Positions 25,909 to 34,498 of a DNA stretch of 64,000 nucleotides are shown here, one piece after another. Source of the stretch: Entrophospora sp. SA101 (lineage: Eukaryota; Glomeromycota; Glomeromycetes; Entrophosporales; Entrophosporaceae); NCBI GenBank assembly GCA_958430865.1, contig CAUDNR010003779.1, positions 108,358 through 172,357 of the forward strand, given 5' to 3'. The position numbers and the translations under genes are program-made. How positions within the stretch are numbered: the stretch's first letter is position 1; every line of letters begins with the position of its first letter. The notes beneath the pieces were generated by a model. That model saw nothing but the letters and a program-made list of their open reading frames with translations. It was not told the origin of the DNA and did no database searches.

Positions 25909-26760
25909 TGTCCACGTCTCGTCAAGAAAGAAAATGTTAGACTCTATTGCATTTTTGGAACCAGGGTGTGAGATCTGCCAAAGAATTTCACACTCTGACA
26001 AAGATTCTTCTCTTTACTATCTATTTTAACATTGAAAAAATTTAAAAGATAGGCAACATTTTGCATAAAGGTGGTAATGGTCGACTAAACAAGATTACTG
26101 TGGATGCTGCACATTCAATTGGACAAACTATCAAAAAAGGTATTTCGGTTTCAAACCATGGTTATAAAAAAAGCCTTCCACAAGTCGCCCTATAAGGAGA
26201 AAAGAATAGGAAACACGTGAATGATTACTGGTAAAAGACATTATTCACCGATGAAACGGCCTTTCAGCTGTTTAGGAACATTGGCATAAAGGTGTGAAGC
26301 CAGTTCGTCGCATGTCAAAATACGGAACAAAATTTTTAGCATGGGCGATTTTGTGTAAATGGAAACTTTTTTGTTATAGTAATTAATGGATGCGAATTTT
26401 TATGTGGATATACTTGGAAATCATATTCCAGAAGTTAATGAGATGCTGGGGATTCCGACGGACAATGATCCTAAACATATTAGTAGAATCGCCCAAAGCA
26501 TTTCTCAACGGAAATGTTCCTGAATTAATGAACTGACCATCCAATAGTCTTGATCTTAACCCATTGAAAACCTCTGGAGCATTGTTAAACAAATTGTTGA
26601 AGGAAGGATGCCAAAAAATTGTTATGAATTAAGCCGTTTTATGAAAGAGGAACGAGATAATATTCCAAATCATATTTTAATTAACTTAATCAACTCAATT
26701 AAAGATCGTTATGGATTGATTATTGAAAAAATGGTGAAAAAATACCATATTAATTTATAA
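25909..26760 (+). pseudogene. Tc1/mariner transposase pseudogene
   Basis: Plus-strand fragments in order, with frameshifts and stops: MSTSRQERK, then HKGGNGRLNKITVDAAHSIG (helix-turn-helix part), GYKKSLPQVAL, TLFTDETAFQLFRNIG (first catalytic Asp region, xFTDE), DNDPKH (second catalytic Asp), and SLDLNPIENLWSIVKQIVEG (third acidic position) after one repaired base. It ends at about 26760 with MVKKYHINL and TAA. This order is that of Tc1-family transposases with the DDE/D triad. The expected 3' inverted repeat is absent; the hAT-like element starts 40 bp later. Confidence 0.85.
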
Positions 26761-26800
26761 TAAAATGTGCTAATTCTCAATTATTTTTGTTACTGTACAT

Positions 26801-28057
26801 CAGGGCTGGAAATAGGGTCTGAAAAAAAAACGGAAATTCCTCCTGAATGCTAAGAATTTTCCGGAAGAAAAATTTAAAAAAAGGAAAATTTTTTTCAAAT
26901 TTAAGAATTTTCTTTATTTTATACTTCTGTTTTTACTTTGAAGAAGATTACTAAGAGCATCACTAAAATCATAACAAAATAAATCAGTACTTTCTAAACC
27001 AACCATCATTAATAAGTGCAATATGTCATTTTCCATTGCATTACATAAATCTGTTTTGTTTTCTAAAGCCTCTTTCACAATCTACACTAGAAAATGGAAT
27101 TGAGTGCACTATTTCTATAAGTTTTAAAATATAAATAAGACTTGGAAGTTTGGAAATTGGAATATTTTCTTTTGCCATCCAGTAAATCATTTTCATTATA
27201 TTAATTATACGTTTGTTACCATTATTAGTGGTTTTTTTTTGGAAGAATCTTGCATGATTATTCTCTTTTCTAGAAAAAAAGAGCCATTATGTTGGTTTGA
27301 AAGTGCATGAGTTGCTAGAGCAGTAGATTTTGAAATACTCTTTGATCCCAAATAATAACATTATAATATTAGTAATTTAAGAATTGCAAAATACAAAATT
27401 AATTATATTTATTTGTCACCTTTTCCTGTAAATAGATTTTTTTCCCGTGTGCTTTATAAATTATGTAAAACATTCTCTTCATTGCTGCATCATATTTTAC
27501 CATTTATATATGTTTAGCCATTCATGCTTAAAACTTCTTCCTGATTTTTAAAATGCATTTTTTTATTTGACATTTTAATATGGTTTTCACTTGATTCACT
27601 TTTTTTATTTGATTTTTTTTGAAGTATCATCATCATCTGAGCCTTGAATTGTCAAAACATCTGAACCTTCTATATCTGATTCATCAATATTTGTTTCAAA
27701 ATTTCAGTAGTCAAATTATCTAATCCTTCTTATTCTATACTATTTATTTATAATTTATTTTTTTGAATAAGGGGAAACAAATAAATGCACATAAATTCAT
27801 ATTTAAGTGTATATATTTAATAATTTAAAATTCAAAAGATACAAATTATGGTACTTTTCTAAAATATTGAAGTAATGACACACATATATGTACAGTATAC
27901 ATTATTTAGTATAAAATTTTTTTATGTGAATGGAAATCTGTATATACAAAAAAAATAAAAATAAAAATAAAAATAAAAAGGAAAAATATCCGGCAACTCT
28001 GAAGTTAAAAATTTTTAAAGGAAAATCCGGATTTTTAAAGTACTATTTCCAGCCCTG
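26801..28057 (-). mobile_element. Degenerate hAT-like element with 15-bp inverted ends
   Basis: Starts CAGGGCTGGAAATAG and ends with its exact reverse complement CTATTTCCAGCCCTG, a hAT-style terminus. On the minus strand at about 27120-26935 it encodes the C-terminal hAT dimerisation motif: IPFSSVDCERGFRKQN, then after a frameshift ENDILHLLMMVGLESTDLF and DALSNLLQS. An acidic segment and further stop-filled sequence make up the rest. Flanks (CTGTACAT and ATTGCCTA) do not match, so no target duplication is left. Compared with the second copy at 56819 it lacks 17 bp near 26890 (AGGTGCTAAAATTTTTT between short direct repeats). It abuts the micro-exon array and appears to truncate that gene. Confidence 0.75.
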
Positions 28058-30318
28058 ATTGCCTATTTATTATTTAAAATAAAATGAAAATCAATCAACA
28101 GTTAATATGTTTACAAAAACAATGGTAATGGTAGTAAGTGATAAAAATACTTACCTTTTATTTATTATTTAAAATAAACGAAAATCAAGAATAATATTGG
28201 CTGTAATAATAATGAAGAAAATACTTACTTTCTATTTATTACTAAAAATAAAACGAAAATCAACAGTTAATATGTTTTCAAAAACAATGAATGATATTGA
28301 GTGTAATAATAATGAAATGATAAAAATACTCACACACTATTTATTATTTAAATTAAAACGAAAATCAAGTTTAATATTTTCAAAAAAACAATGATATTGA
28401 ACTGTAACAATAATGAAATGATGAGAATACTTACTTGCTATTTATTATTTAAAATAAATGAAAGCCAACGGTTAATATTTTTTCAAAAACAATGATATTG
28501 ACTGTAATAATAGTGAAATAATGAGAATACTTACTTCCTATATTTATAATTAAAATAAAACGAAAATCAACAGTTAATATTTTCATAAAAACAATGATAT
28601 TGACTGTAACGATAGTGAAATGATGAGAATACCTACACACTATTTATTATTTAAGATAAAACGAAAATCAACAATTAATATGTTTCCAAAAAACCAATGA
28701 TATTGACTGTAAAAATAGTGAAATGATGAAAATACTTACATCCTATATTTATTATTTAAGATAAAACGTGAATCAACAGTTAATATGTTTTCAAAAAAAC
28801 AATGATATTGACTGTAATAATAGTGAAATGATGAAAATACTTACATCCTATAAAAAATAAAACGAAAATCAACAGTTAATATTTTCAAAAAAAAAGATAT
28901 TGACTGTAACAATACTTACATACTGTTTATTATTTAAAATAAATGAAAGCTAACAGTTAATATGTTTTCAAAAAAACAATGATATTGACCGTAACAATAG
29001 TTAAATGATGAGAATACTTACATCCTATTTATTATTTAAAATAAATGAAAACCAACAGTTAATATGTTTTCAAAATCAACGATATTGACTGTAACAATAG
29101 TGAAATGATGAGAATACTTACCCACTACACATTATTTTAAATAAAATGAAAGCTAACGGTTAATATTTTTTCAAAAACAATGATATTGACTGTAACAATA
29201 GTGAAATGATGAGAATACTTACATCCTATATTTATTATTTAAAATAAATGAAAGCTAACAGTTAATATGTTTTCAAAAACAATGATATTGGCTGTAACAA
29301 TAGTAAATGATGAGAATACTTACATACTATTTATTATTTAAAATAAAACGAAAATTAACAGTTAATATTTTTTCAAATTGACTGTAATAATAGTGAAATG
29401 ATGAAAATACTTACATCCTATATTTATTATTTAAAATAAAACGAAAATCAACAGTTAATATGTTTTCAAAAACAATGATATTGGCTGTAACAATAATGAA
29501 GTGATGAGAATACTTACATACTATTTATTATTTAAAATAAATGAAAGCTAACAGTTAATATGTTTTCAAAAAAACAATGATATTGGCTGTAACAATAGTA
29601 AATGATGAGAATACTTACAGGCTATTTATTATTTAAAATAAATGAAAGATAACAGTTAATATTTTTTTCAAAAACAATGATATTGACTGTAACAATAGTG
29701 AAGTGATCAGAATGCTTACCCGCTACACGTTATTTAAAATAAAACGAAAATCAACAGTTAATATTTTTTCAAAAACAATGATATTGACTGTAATAATAGT
29801 GAAATGATGAGAATACTTACCCGCTACACGTTATTTAAAATAAAATGAAAACCAACAGTTAATATGTTTTCAAAAACAATGATATTGACTGTAATAATAG
29901 TGAAATGATGAGAATACTTACAAACTACCCATTATTTTAAATAAAATGAAAACCAACAGTTAATATGTTTTCAAAAATAGTGATATTGACAGTAATAATA
30001 GTACAAAAATACTTACCACTCTATTTATTATTTAGAATAAAATGAAAACCAATAATTAATATGTTTTCAAAAACAACGATATTGACTGTAATAATAGTAC
30101 AAAATACTTACGGAACTATTTATTATTTAAAATCAAATGAAACCCAATAGTTAGTATTTTTCAAAAACAATGATATCGAATATAATGATATTTATTGTAA
30201 TAGTAAATATAATAATAAATGAAGTACTTCGCTTCGCCAAATTATTGTTATCAATTGGACTTGCTAAATCCACAACAGCAAAGATAATCAAAAAGAGAAG
30301 AGAAATATTGAATTTCAT
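28015..30318 (-). CDS. Putative secreted-peptide gene built from 3-nt micro-exons (copy 1)
   Basis: Exon 1 is 30318-30228: MKFNISLLFLIIFAVV is a signal peptide, followed by DLASPIDNNNLAKR with a terminal Lys-Arg suited to Kex2-type cleavage; donor GTACTT at 30227. Then about 22 repeats follow. Micro-exons, all minus strand: 30115-30112 TTCC, 30020-30017 AGTG, then 3-nt exons ending at 29922, 29821, 29720, 29619, 29518, 29415, 29324, 29223, 29122, 29022, 28920, 28845, 28740, 28637, 28535, 28435, 28334, 28229. Spliced, they read IPV then FRRPYDYDWDYDDCEQCK. A last acceptor at 28063 opens a 15-codon exon (28062-28015) that runs into the hAT terminus and stops. Introns are 72-112 nt except the last (166). 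Splice sites are nearly invariant while the three bases between them vary. No homologue recognised; a secreted effector or signalling peptide is an inference. Splicing is unproven. Confidence 0.6.
28058..30227 (-). repeat. Tandem array of intron-like repeats, unit about 101 bp
   Basis: About 22 imperfect units, mostly spaced 98-105 bp. Consensus parts on the minus strand, in order: GTAAGTATTCTCATCATTTC at the start, CTATTATTACAG, TCAATATCATTG, TTTTTGAAAACATATTAACTG (a branch-site-like TTAAC), then TTTTATTTTAAATAATAAATAG at the end, each given here as part-motifs. Between the final TAG of one unit and the next GTAAGT there are three variable bases. Variation in donors is limited to splice-compatible forms (GTAAGC, GTAGGT, GTGAGT). 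One unit at 28151-28160 has lost its acceptor (TAG to TAA). Confidence 0.9.
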
Positions 30319-31755
30319 TTTGATTTGCTCAGGTAATTTTTTTTGTCGATTTTTCACTTTTTCATGATTTTCAAATTGTATGGGATTACTGTAAAAGTAT
30401 TTATAAAAAAAAATGAAAGCGAATTTTGTTTTTTTCAAATTGTATGCAGTTGTTATTGTAATTAGGATTTAAAGCTGATTTGTTGGTCGAAATACCCTAA
30501 TTCCGAATCAAATCTTTTTATTTCTATTTATATCTTTATTATTTCTTATTTTATTATAATAAAAATTTTCAATATTGCCGGCAATTCTTTTGAAAGTTTT
30601 TTGTTGAGATTTTTATTTTTTTGGTTTTTTTTATATACCTATACCAGACTAGGACAAATACATTTTATAGACTGTTAATTCTCGACGACCTTTTCTTCTT
30701 CGTTTGGAAATTACTATTACTGAATAATTTTTTTTCATACGGGCTAAGAAGCCGTAATAAACGTCATTTAATACTTAATATTAATATTAAATTTAATTTG
30801 TATTATTATTTAATGTCTGCCGATATCGAATGTTGCGAACGTATTTATATACGTATAATAATAATATATTCAAAAAAAAAAAAATTTTTGCAAAGATATT
30901 GTTCTTTTGGGCCAATTGACATAAATATATATATAGAATTCTTTTTCTTGTGGAATATTATTTGGCTTTTGACTTGTCTTTAATATTAAATTTTTTTGTG
31001 TCAATTCGACAAAATTAACAGACAATAAAATAATAGATGATAGTAGACCATTTCAATTGCATTTATAGCAATTGGCACAAAGAACTTCGATTAATTTGAA
31101 GGAGGTGAATTAATTTTTGTCACTTATATACTTATATTATTAGCTTATTTAAGCTTATGCTTTGGTTATTATTATCAGCTTCCTTTAAGCTTATAAGCTA
31201 ATATAAGCTTCCAAAGATTTTTTTAATGGACAAACGTTTAATTTATATAAAAAAGCTAGTTTATTCATTTATAAAATATAGGTCTTTTCCTTTAACAAGA
31301 TAATATAAACAAAAATTACATTTATAATCTATATTATTATTATAGTTTCTAGCATTATGACTTAAGGAAAATGCCAGCTACTACTATTTATTATTATCGC
31401 TATATTCAAGGAGGACCAAGGAAAGATAGATTGATAAAGAAAAAAAATTTTAATTGGATCGGATTATTCGAATTTTTATTATTATTTTTATTATTATCGT
31501 TCATTTTATTCGAATTAAAAATTTATTCGAATAGAAGTCCTACTACTACTACACCAAGTATATAGAAAAAAAATTTCATTCTAATAATAATACAATAAAA
31601 TTTATGCTAAAATTATAAATATTCGTTAAATGTAAACGTAATATATCAGATATAAGATGCTGACGAAACCAGCAAATTGGATTCGTCTTATAGGCTAAAC
31701 GTTTAGTCTATATGAAAAAAACCAATTTACTAGTTTTTCATTATTATTATTACTA
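30319..31755. other. Intergenic stretch
   Basis: Probable promoter side of the micro-exon gene. A 64-codon frame with an ATG at 31371 (plus) encodes a basic N-terminus and one membrane segment (GLFEFLLLFLLLSFILFEL) followed by a Thr-rich end; it could be a small membrane protein but evidence is weak. At about 31131-31213 there are inverted AAGCTTA/TTAGCTTA motifs able to form a hairpin. The longer plus-strand open stretch at 30621-30983 starts only at TTG and looks fortuitous. Confidence 0.35.
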
Positions 31756-32256
31756 TTATTGTTCAATGTCGATTTCGATTTCTTTTATTTCATCGTTCCA
31801 TGATAATTTTCTGTTTCTATTTCTGGTGGTGTCGTCGTCATCTTCTTGCAGAAGGTCCAATATCACTATAGTAGTATCTAATGCTAACACATTCCACAAT
31901 AATTTACTTAAATAGCTATTCAAATCAAACCAAAAGGCGATTTCTATATAAAGTAGAATACGTATAAAATATACTAGAGTAAAGAAAAGACCGAAGAAAA
32001 TCCAAACGTAATTGTTCCGTTTATGTTGTTCATGGTTATCATCTTGATCATTGTATTTATATCTTTGCAAAAATTCTTTCCATTTATTTTGTCCTTTCAT
32101 TTTAAGGGCATACTTAATTGCTCCTAACGAACTGATTAGTGTTACTATTGAAAGAACGATGATCCATGATAACATCTCAGTCGTGATTTTATCATAATTT
32201 TTGCCTAGAAAAGCCAAAACTATGCATGTTTTGATAGGTGCAGATATGTAGACCAT
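31756..32256 (-). CDS. Small multi-pass membrane protein (about 166 aa, or 3' exon)
   Basis: Minus-strand frame from ATG at 32256. It encodes roughly four hydrophobic segments: APIKTCIVLAFLG, MLSWIIVLSIVTLISSLGAI, YVWIFFGLFFTLVYFIRILL and LLWNVLALDTTIVILDLL, with basic loops (KMKGQNKWKEFLQRYKYN) and an acidic C-terminus (EIKEIEIDIEQ). An acceptor-like CGGATAG lies just upstream at about 32270, so this may be the last exon of the gene starting at 33052, with the pogo-like MITE sitting in the intron. Family unknown. Confidence 0.5.
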   Translation of the reverse strand: MVYISAPIKTCIVLAFLGKNYDKITTEMLSWIIVLSIVTLISSLGAIKYALKMKGQNKWKEFLQRYKYNDQDDNHEQHKRNNYVWIFFGLFFTLVYFIRILLYIEIAFWFDLNSYLSKLLWNVLALDTTIVILDLLQEDDDDTTRNRNRKLSWNDEIKEIEIDIEQ

Positions 32257-32338
32257 TAAATTCAAATCTATCCGTATATTGTTATTACTAAATGAAAATA
32301 TACATTTAATGAATCGATTGCTTGCTCATTTATTTATA

Positions 32339-32478
32339 CAATCAAACCTTGCCACAGCGGATCTTATTGCAGTGAATTCTAATCAAACTTGCGTTATACA
32401 TATATGACGAGATTAGTAATTATAATAATAATATTTTTCTAATGTGTCCGGTGTATTCGTTGTGACAAGGTTTGACTG
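32339..32478. mobile_element. pogo/Tigger-like MITE, 140 bp, TA target duplication
   Basis: Left end CAATCAAACCTTGCCACA and right end, reverse-complemented, CAGTCAAACCTTGTCACA face each other, with similarity continuing inward (GCGGAT versus ACGAAT). TA dinucleotides flank both sides (32337-32338, 32479-32480). CAGTCAAACC-type ends with TA duplication are characteristic of pogo/Tigger elements. Non-coding. Confidence 0.75.
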
Positions 32479-32486
32479 TATTAATA

Positions 32487-33052
32487 TTAATAATATAAAT
32501 AAAATTGAAAATCAAAATTAAATTTATACTTATTGTTATTATCTTTTTTTGATTTTTTTTCGAGATTAGTAGCTTCAATTTCCTTATTTTCTTCTAATTG
32601 ATTAATTTCAATTTCCAACTCATTTTCTTTAATTTCCTTATTTTCTTCCAAAGACCACATTTCTACATTATCTGCTTTTATTCCGAGTATAGTTCTAATT
32701 TCTTTAATCAACACAGTCACTGCGAGCACAAAATTCATAACACTATAGCATATAAATACTATTGTCCAAGTAGTGTTCTTCTCGATCTTGCTTTCAAGGG
32801 TCAAAAAGAGTAAATTACTATGAATGTAATATATAAGTATACAAATAATCTTACAAGAAACCTCGCAATTAATGCGAAGTATCTAGCTTTTGATTCTTTG
32901 CAGAAAGAAAGATAAATAAATAACGGCAAAAATAATGTTAACAAGGTATCAAGTAAGTTGTCTCCCTGAAAGCCTTGATCATCAATAGGTGGTGCTGCTT
33001 CAGTGGTGACAATAAACAGATTGATTGTGGAAAATATCAAGAGTTTCTTCAT
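32487..33052 (-). CDS. Signal-peptide membrane protein, probable two-exon gene
   Basis: Exon 1 starts at ATG 33052: MKKLLIFSTINLFIVTTEA is a likely signal peptide, then PPIDDQGFQGDN and a membrane segment LLTLFLPLFIYLSF, ending with YFALIARFL before a GTAAGA donor (intron from 32854). Exon 2 (probably 32786-32487, acceptor AAGCAAG, which keeps the frame) has WTIVFICYSVMNFVLAVTVL as a second membrane segment and a charged, Glu/Lys-rich tail with two EENKEI repeats. The CATAG acceptor at 32818 would break the frame with this donor. About 165 aa if spliced so. A further donor in the tail (AATAAGTATAAA) may join it to 32256-31756. Unknown function. Confidence 0.5.
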
Positions 33053-34000
33053 GATTCAATGATTTTAAGGAAAATTCGACCCTACCACCGTTTCATTTAT
33101 AAATGGTTTCCATCATTATCATTATCATTATCACTATCATTGACTCATTCCACTTCCTTAAATGGCTTTATAATAAAATCCAATCGCAATATTTATGTTA
33201 CACGGATAATCAGTTATCAAAAATGTTGAATCAAACCCTTTTTTCAGAACTTTATGAGACTAGGAATTGGAAAAAGATGATTAAATTATGTTTACCTCAT
33301 AAAATTCTTTATCATAATAACAAACAAATTAAGAATTATCTATTCCAAGACCACATAAAAAACAATTATTTGTTTAAGTGAAGGAATAAGAACAGGTAAC
33401 AAAATTTTAACCCATGCAATTGTTGATTAACCAATCAACATCGTGAATTTGATAACGTAAAAATAAATGTTGGTTTGATAACAATCACTTCACCAACAGT
33501 TGTTTCGTTAACAAATGGTTCGAATTTAAGAAGTTGGGAGCAATCATGCGATAAACCTTTGAAATAGTCTAATAAATTAAATCGTACTACTCGAAAATGT
33601 TTTTAAAGGGATGGTTTTCGGCTTGATTGAAGAATAACTCTCTTCATAACTCTTCTCTTGACCATATTTTTCGATATAATCAAAATAACCTTAGTATAAT
33701 GAATGTCGGTAAAATGATTGTAAATACAACCAATATTTAAGATATACGATTGAGACAAAACATGAACAATGTACAAATTTATTTAATAAAAACAAAATTT
33801 ACAACCTAAAAAATGTTTTTTTTGCATGTTCTAATAAAATTTCCATTGTTGCTATCCATCAATTGCTGATTCAACGTTACCCGGATCATTATCAACTGTA
33901 TTTTCGATATTTTCAATAAACTCATTTTAGTTTAATCTTTTCGTCCTACTTTCTTTAGTGCGTTGACTTTTTTTGATTTCGACTTGAAGATATCAAACAT
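33053..34000. other. Intergenic stretch
   Basis: Plus-strand open stretches begin only at TTG and overlap a CATTAT simple repeat at about 33110-33140, so they are not called. The rest is AT-rich with no recognised motif. Up to 33977 this is duplicated at 63076-64000. Confidence 0.4.
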
Positions 34001-34498
34001 TTAGATCGGCACCTTTGTAGACAATGATTGTGATACCCATGTCCACACGTGAGCATATACACTACAATTATTCAAATTAGTATAGTTAGTGTAATCACAA
34101 TATACGTAATTGCAAAAAATGTTTGTAGATGACTTCCTAGAAGTAACAAAGCCTCTTGGAAGGTGACGATTGGTTATTTCGTAAACTAAAGAATACAATT
34201 AACACCACCATTAGATGAAGTTTTAGTAATCAAAGGATAGTGGTAGTACCTACCGAATCTAAATAGAATGCAAGGTCGAACTTAAGTTTTGTATTAACAT
34301 ATAAACACCGTTAATCATACAGTCAATTGTTTGTTCATTACGTTCAAATGGCCGAGCTGCTAAATAGAGTTGGTCAAAAAACCCCTTCAAGCTTGGTTTT
34401 ATTTCTTGGAACAATCTTCGTATTTCATCAAGATCGTATATAGGACCTTCTTTATTTGAACATTCTCTTTCATAAAAGATTTTGGTCATCATTTTCAT
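34001..34498 (-). pseudogene. Degenerate relic of an unidentified protein family
   Basis: From ATG 34498 the minus strand reads KIFYERECSNKEGPIYDLDE, IRRLFQEIKPSLKGFFDQLY and LAARPFERNEQTIDCMINGV, good protein-like sequence, then loses the frame near 34259. A downstream frame contains VYEITNRHLPRGFVTSRKSS, and a third frame CGHGYHNHCLQRCRSKC, a Cys/His pattern like the end of a RING-type finger. I have the impression that such sequences are multicopy in Rhizophagus, but this is from memory and unverified. Likely a truncated copy. Confidence 0.45.

Larger units (their letters stand above)
26801..33977 (+). repeat. Segmental duplication, copy 1 (at least 7.2 kb)
   Basis: This block recurs in the same orientation from 56819 to the end of the window; the offset is 30,006 before and 30,023 after a 17-bp indel. 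All compared stretches downstream of 26,900 appear identical, including every open frame. The left edge is exactly the first base of the hAT-like CAGGGCT terminus. The right edge cannot be seen because copy 2 runs off the window. Confidence 0.95.

Noticed and set aside
26383..26592. 69-codon minus-strand frame
   Set aside because: Antisense shadow of the Tc1 transposase relic read on the plus strand.
26793..28065. 8-bp target duplication for the hAT-like element at 26801-28057
   Set aside because: Flanks CTGTACAT and ATTGCCTA do not match, so insertion as a clean unit cannot be claimed.
28197..28640. Short frames inside the tandem array on both strands
   Set aside because: They are translations of the intron-like repeats and repeat the same peptide with each unit.
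30017..30020. Using the second AG (TAGAG) as acceptor, giving a 2-nt micro-exon
   Set aside because: This puts the following 3-nt exons in a phase that hits a stop (TGA) after a few codons. The 4-nt choice keeps the frame open throughout.
28058..30227. CRISPR array
   Set aside because: Repeats diverge along their full length, spacers would be only three bases, the context is eukaryotic and there are no cas genes.
28058..30227. Alternative exon choice: exons starting after the internal TTATTACAG of each unit
   Set aside because: It would leave a 33-nt intron from the preceding GTAAGT, and no consensus donor follows before the end of the unit. The TAG-NNN-GTAAGT reading gives normal introns and an open frame. 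It remains to be excluded by transcripts.
30621..30983. 120-codon plus-strand frame (also at 60644-61006)
   Set aside because: Starts only at TTG, composition follows the local AT bias, no domain recognised.
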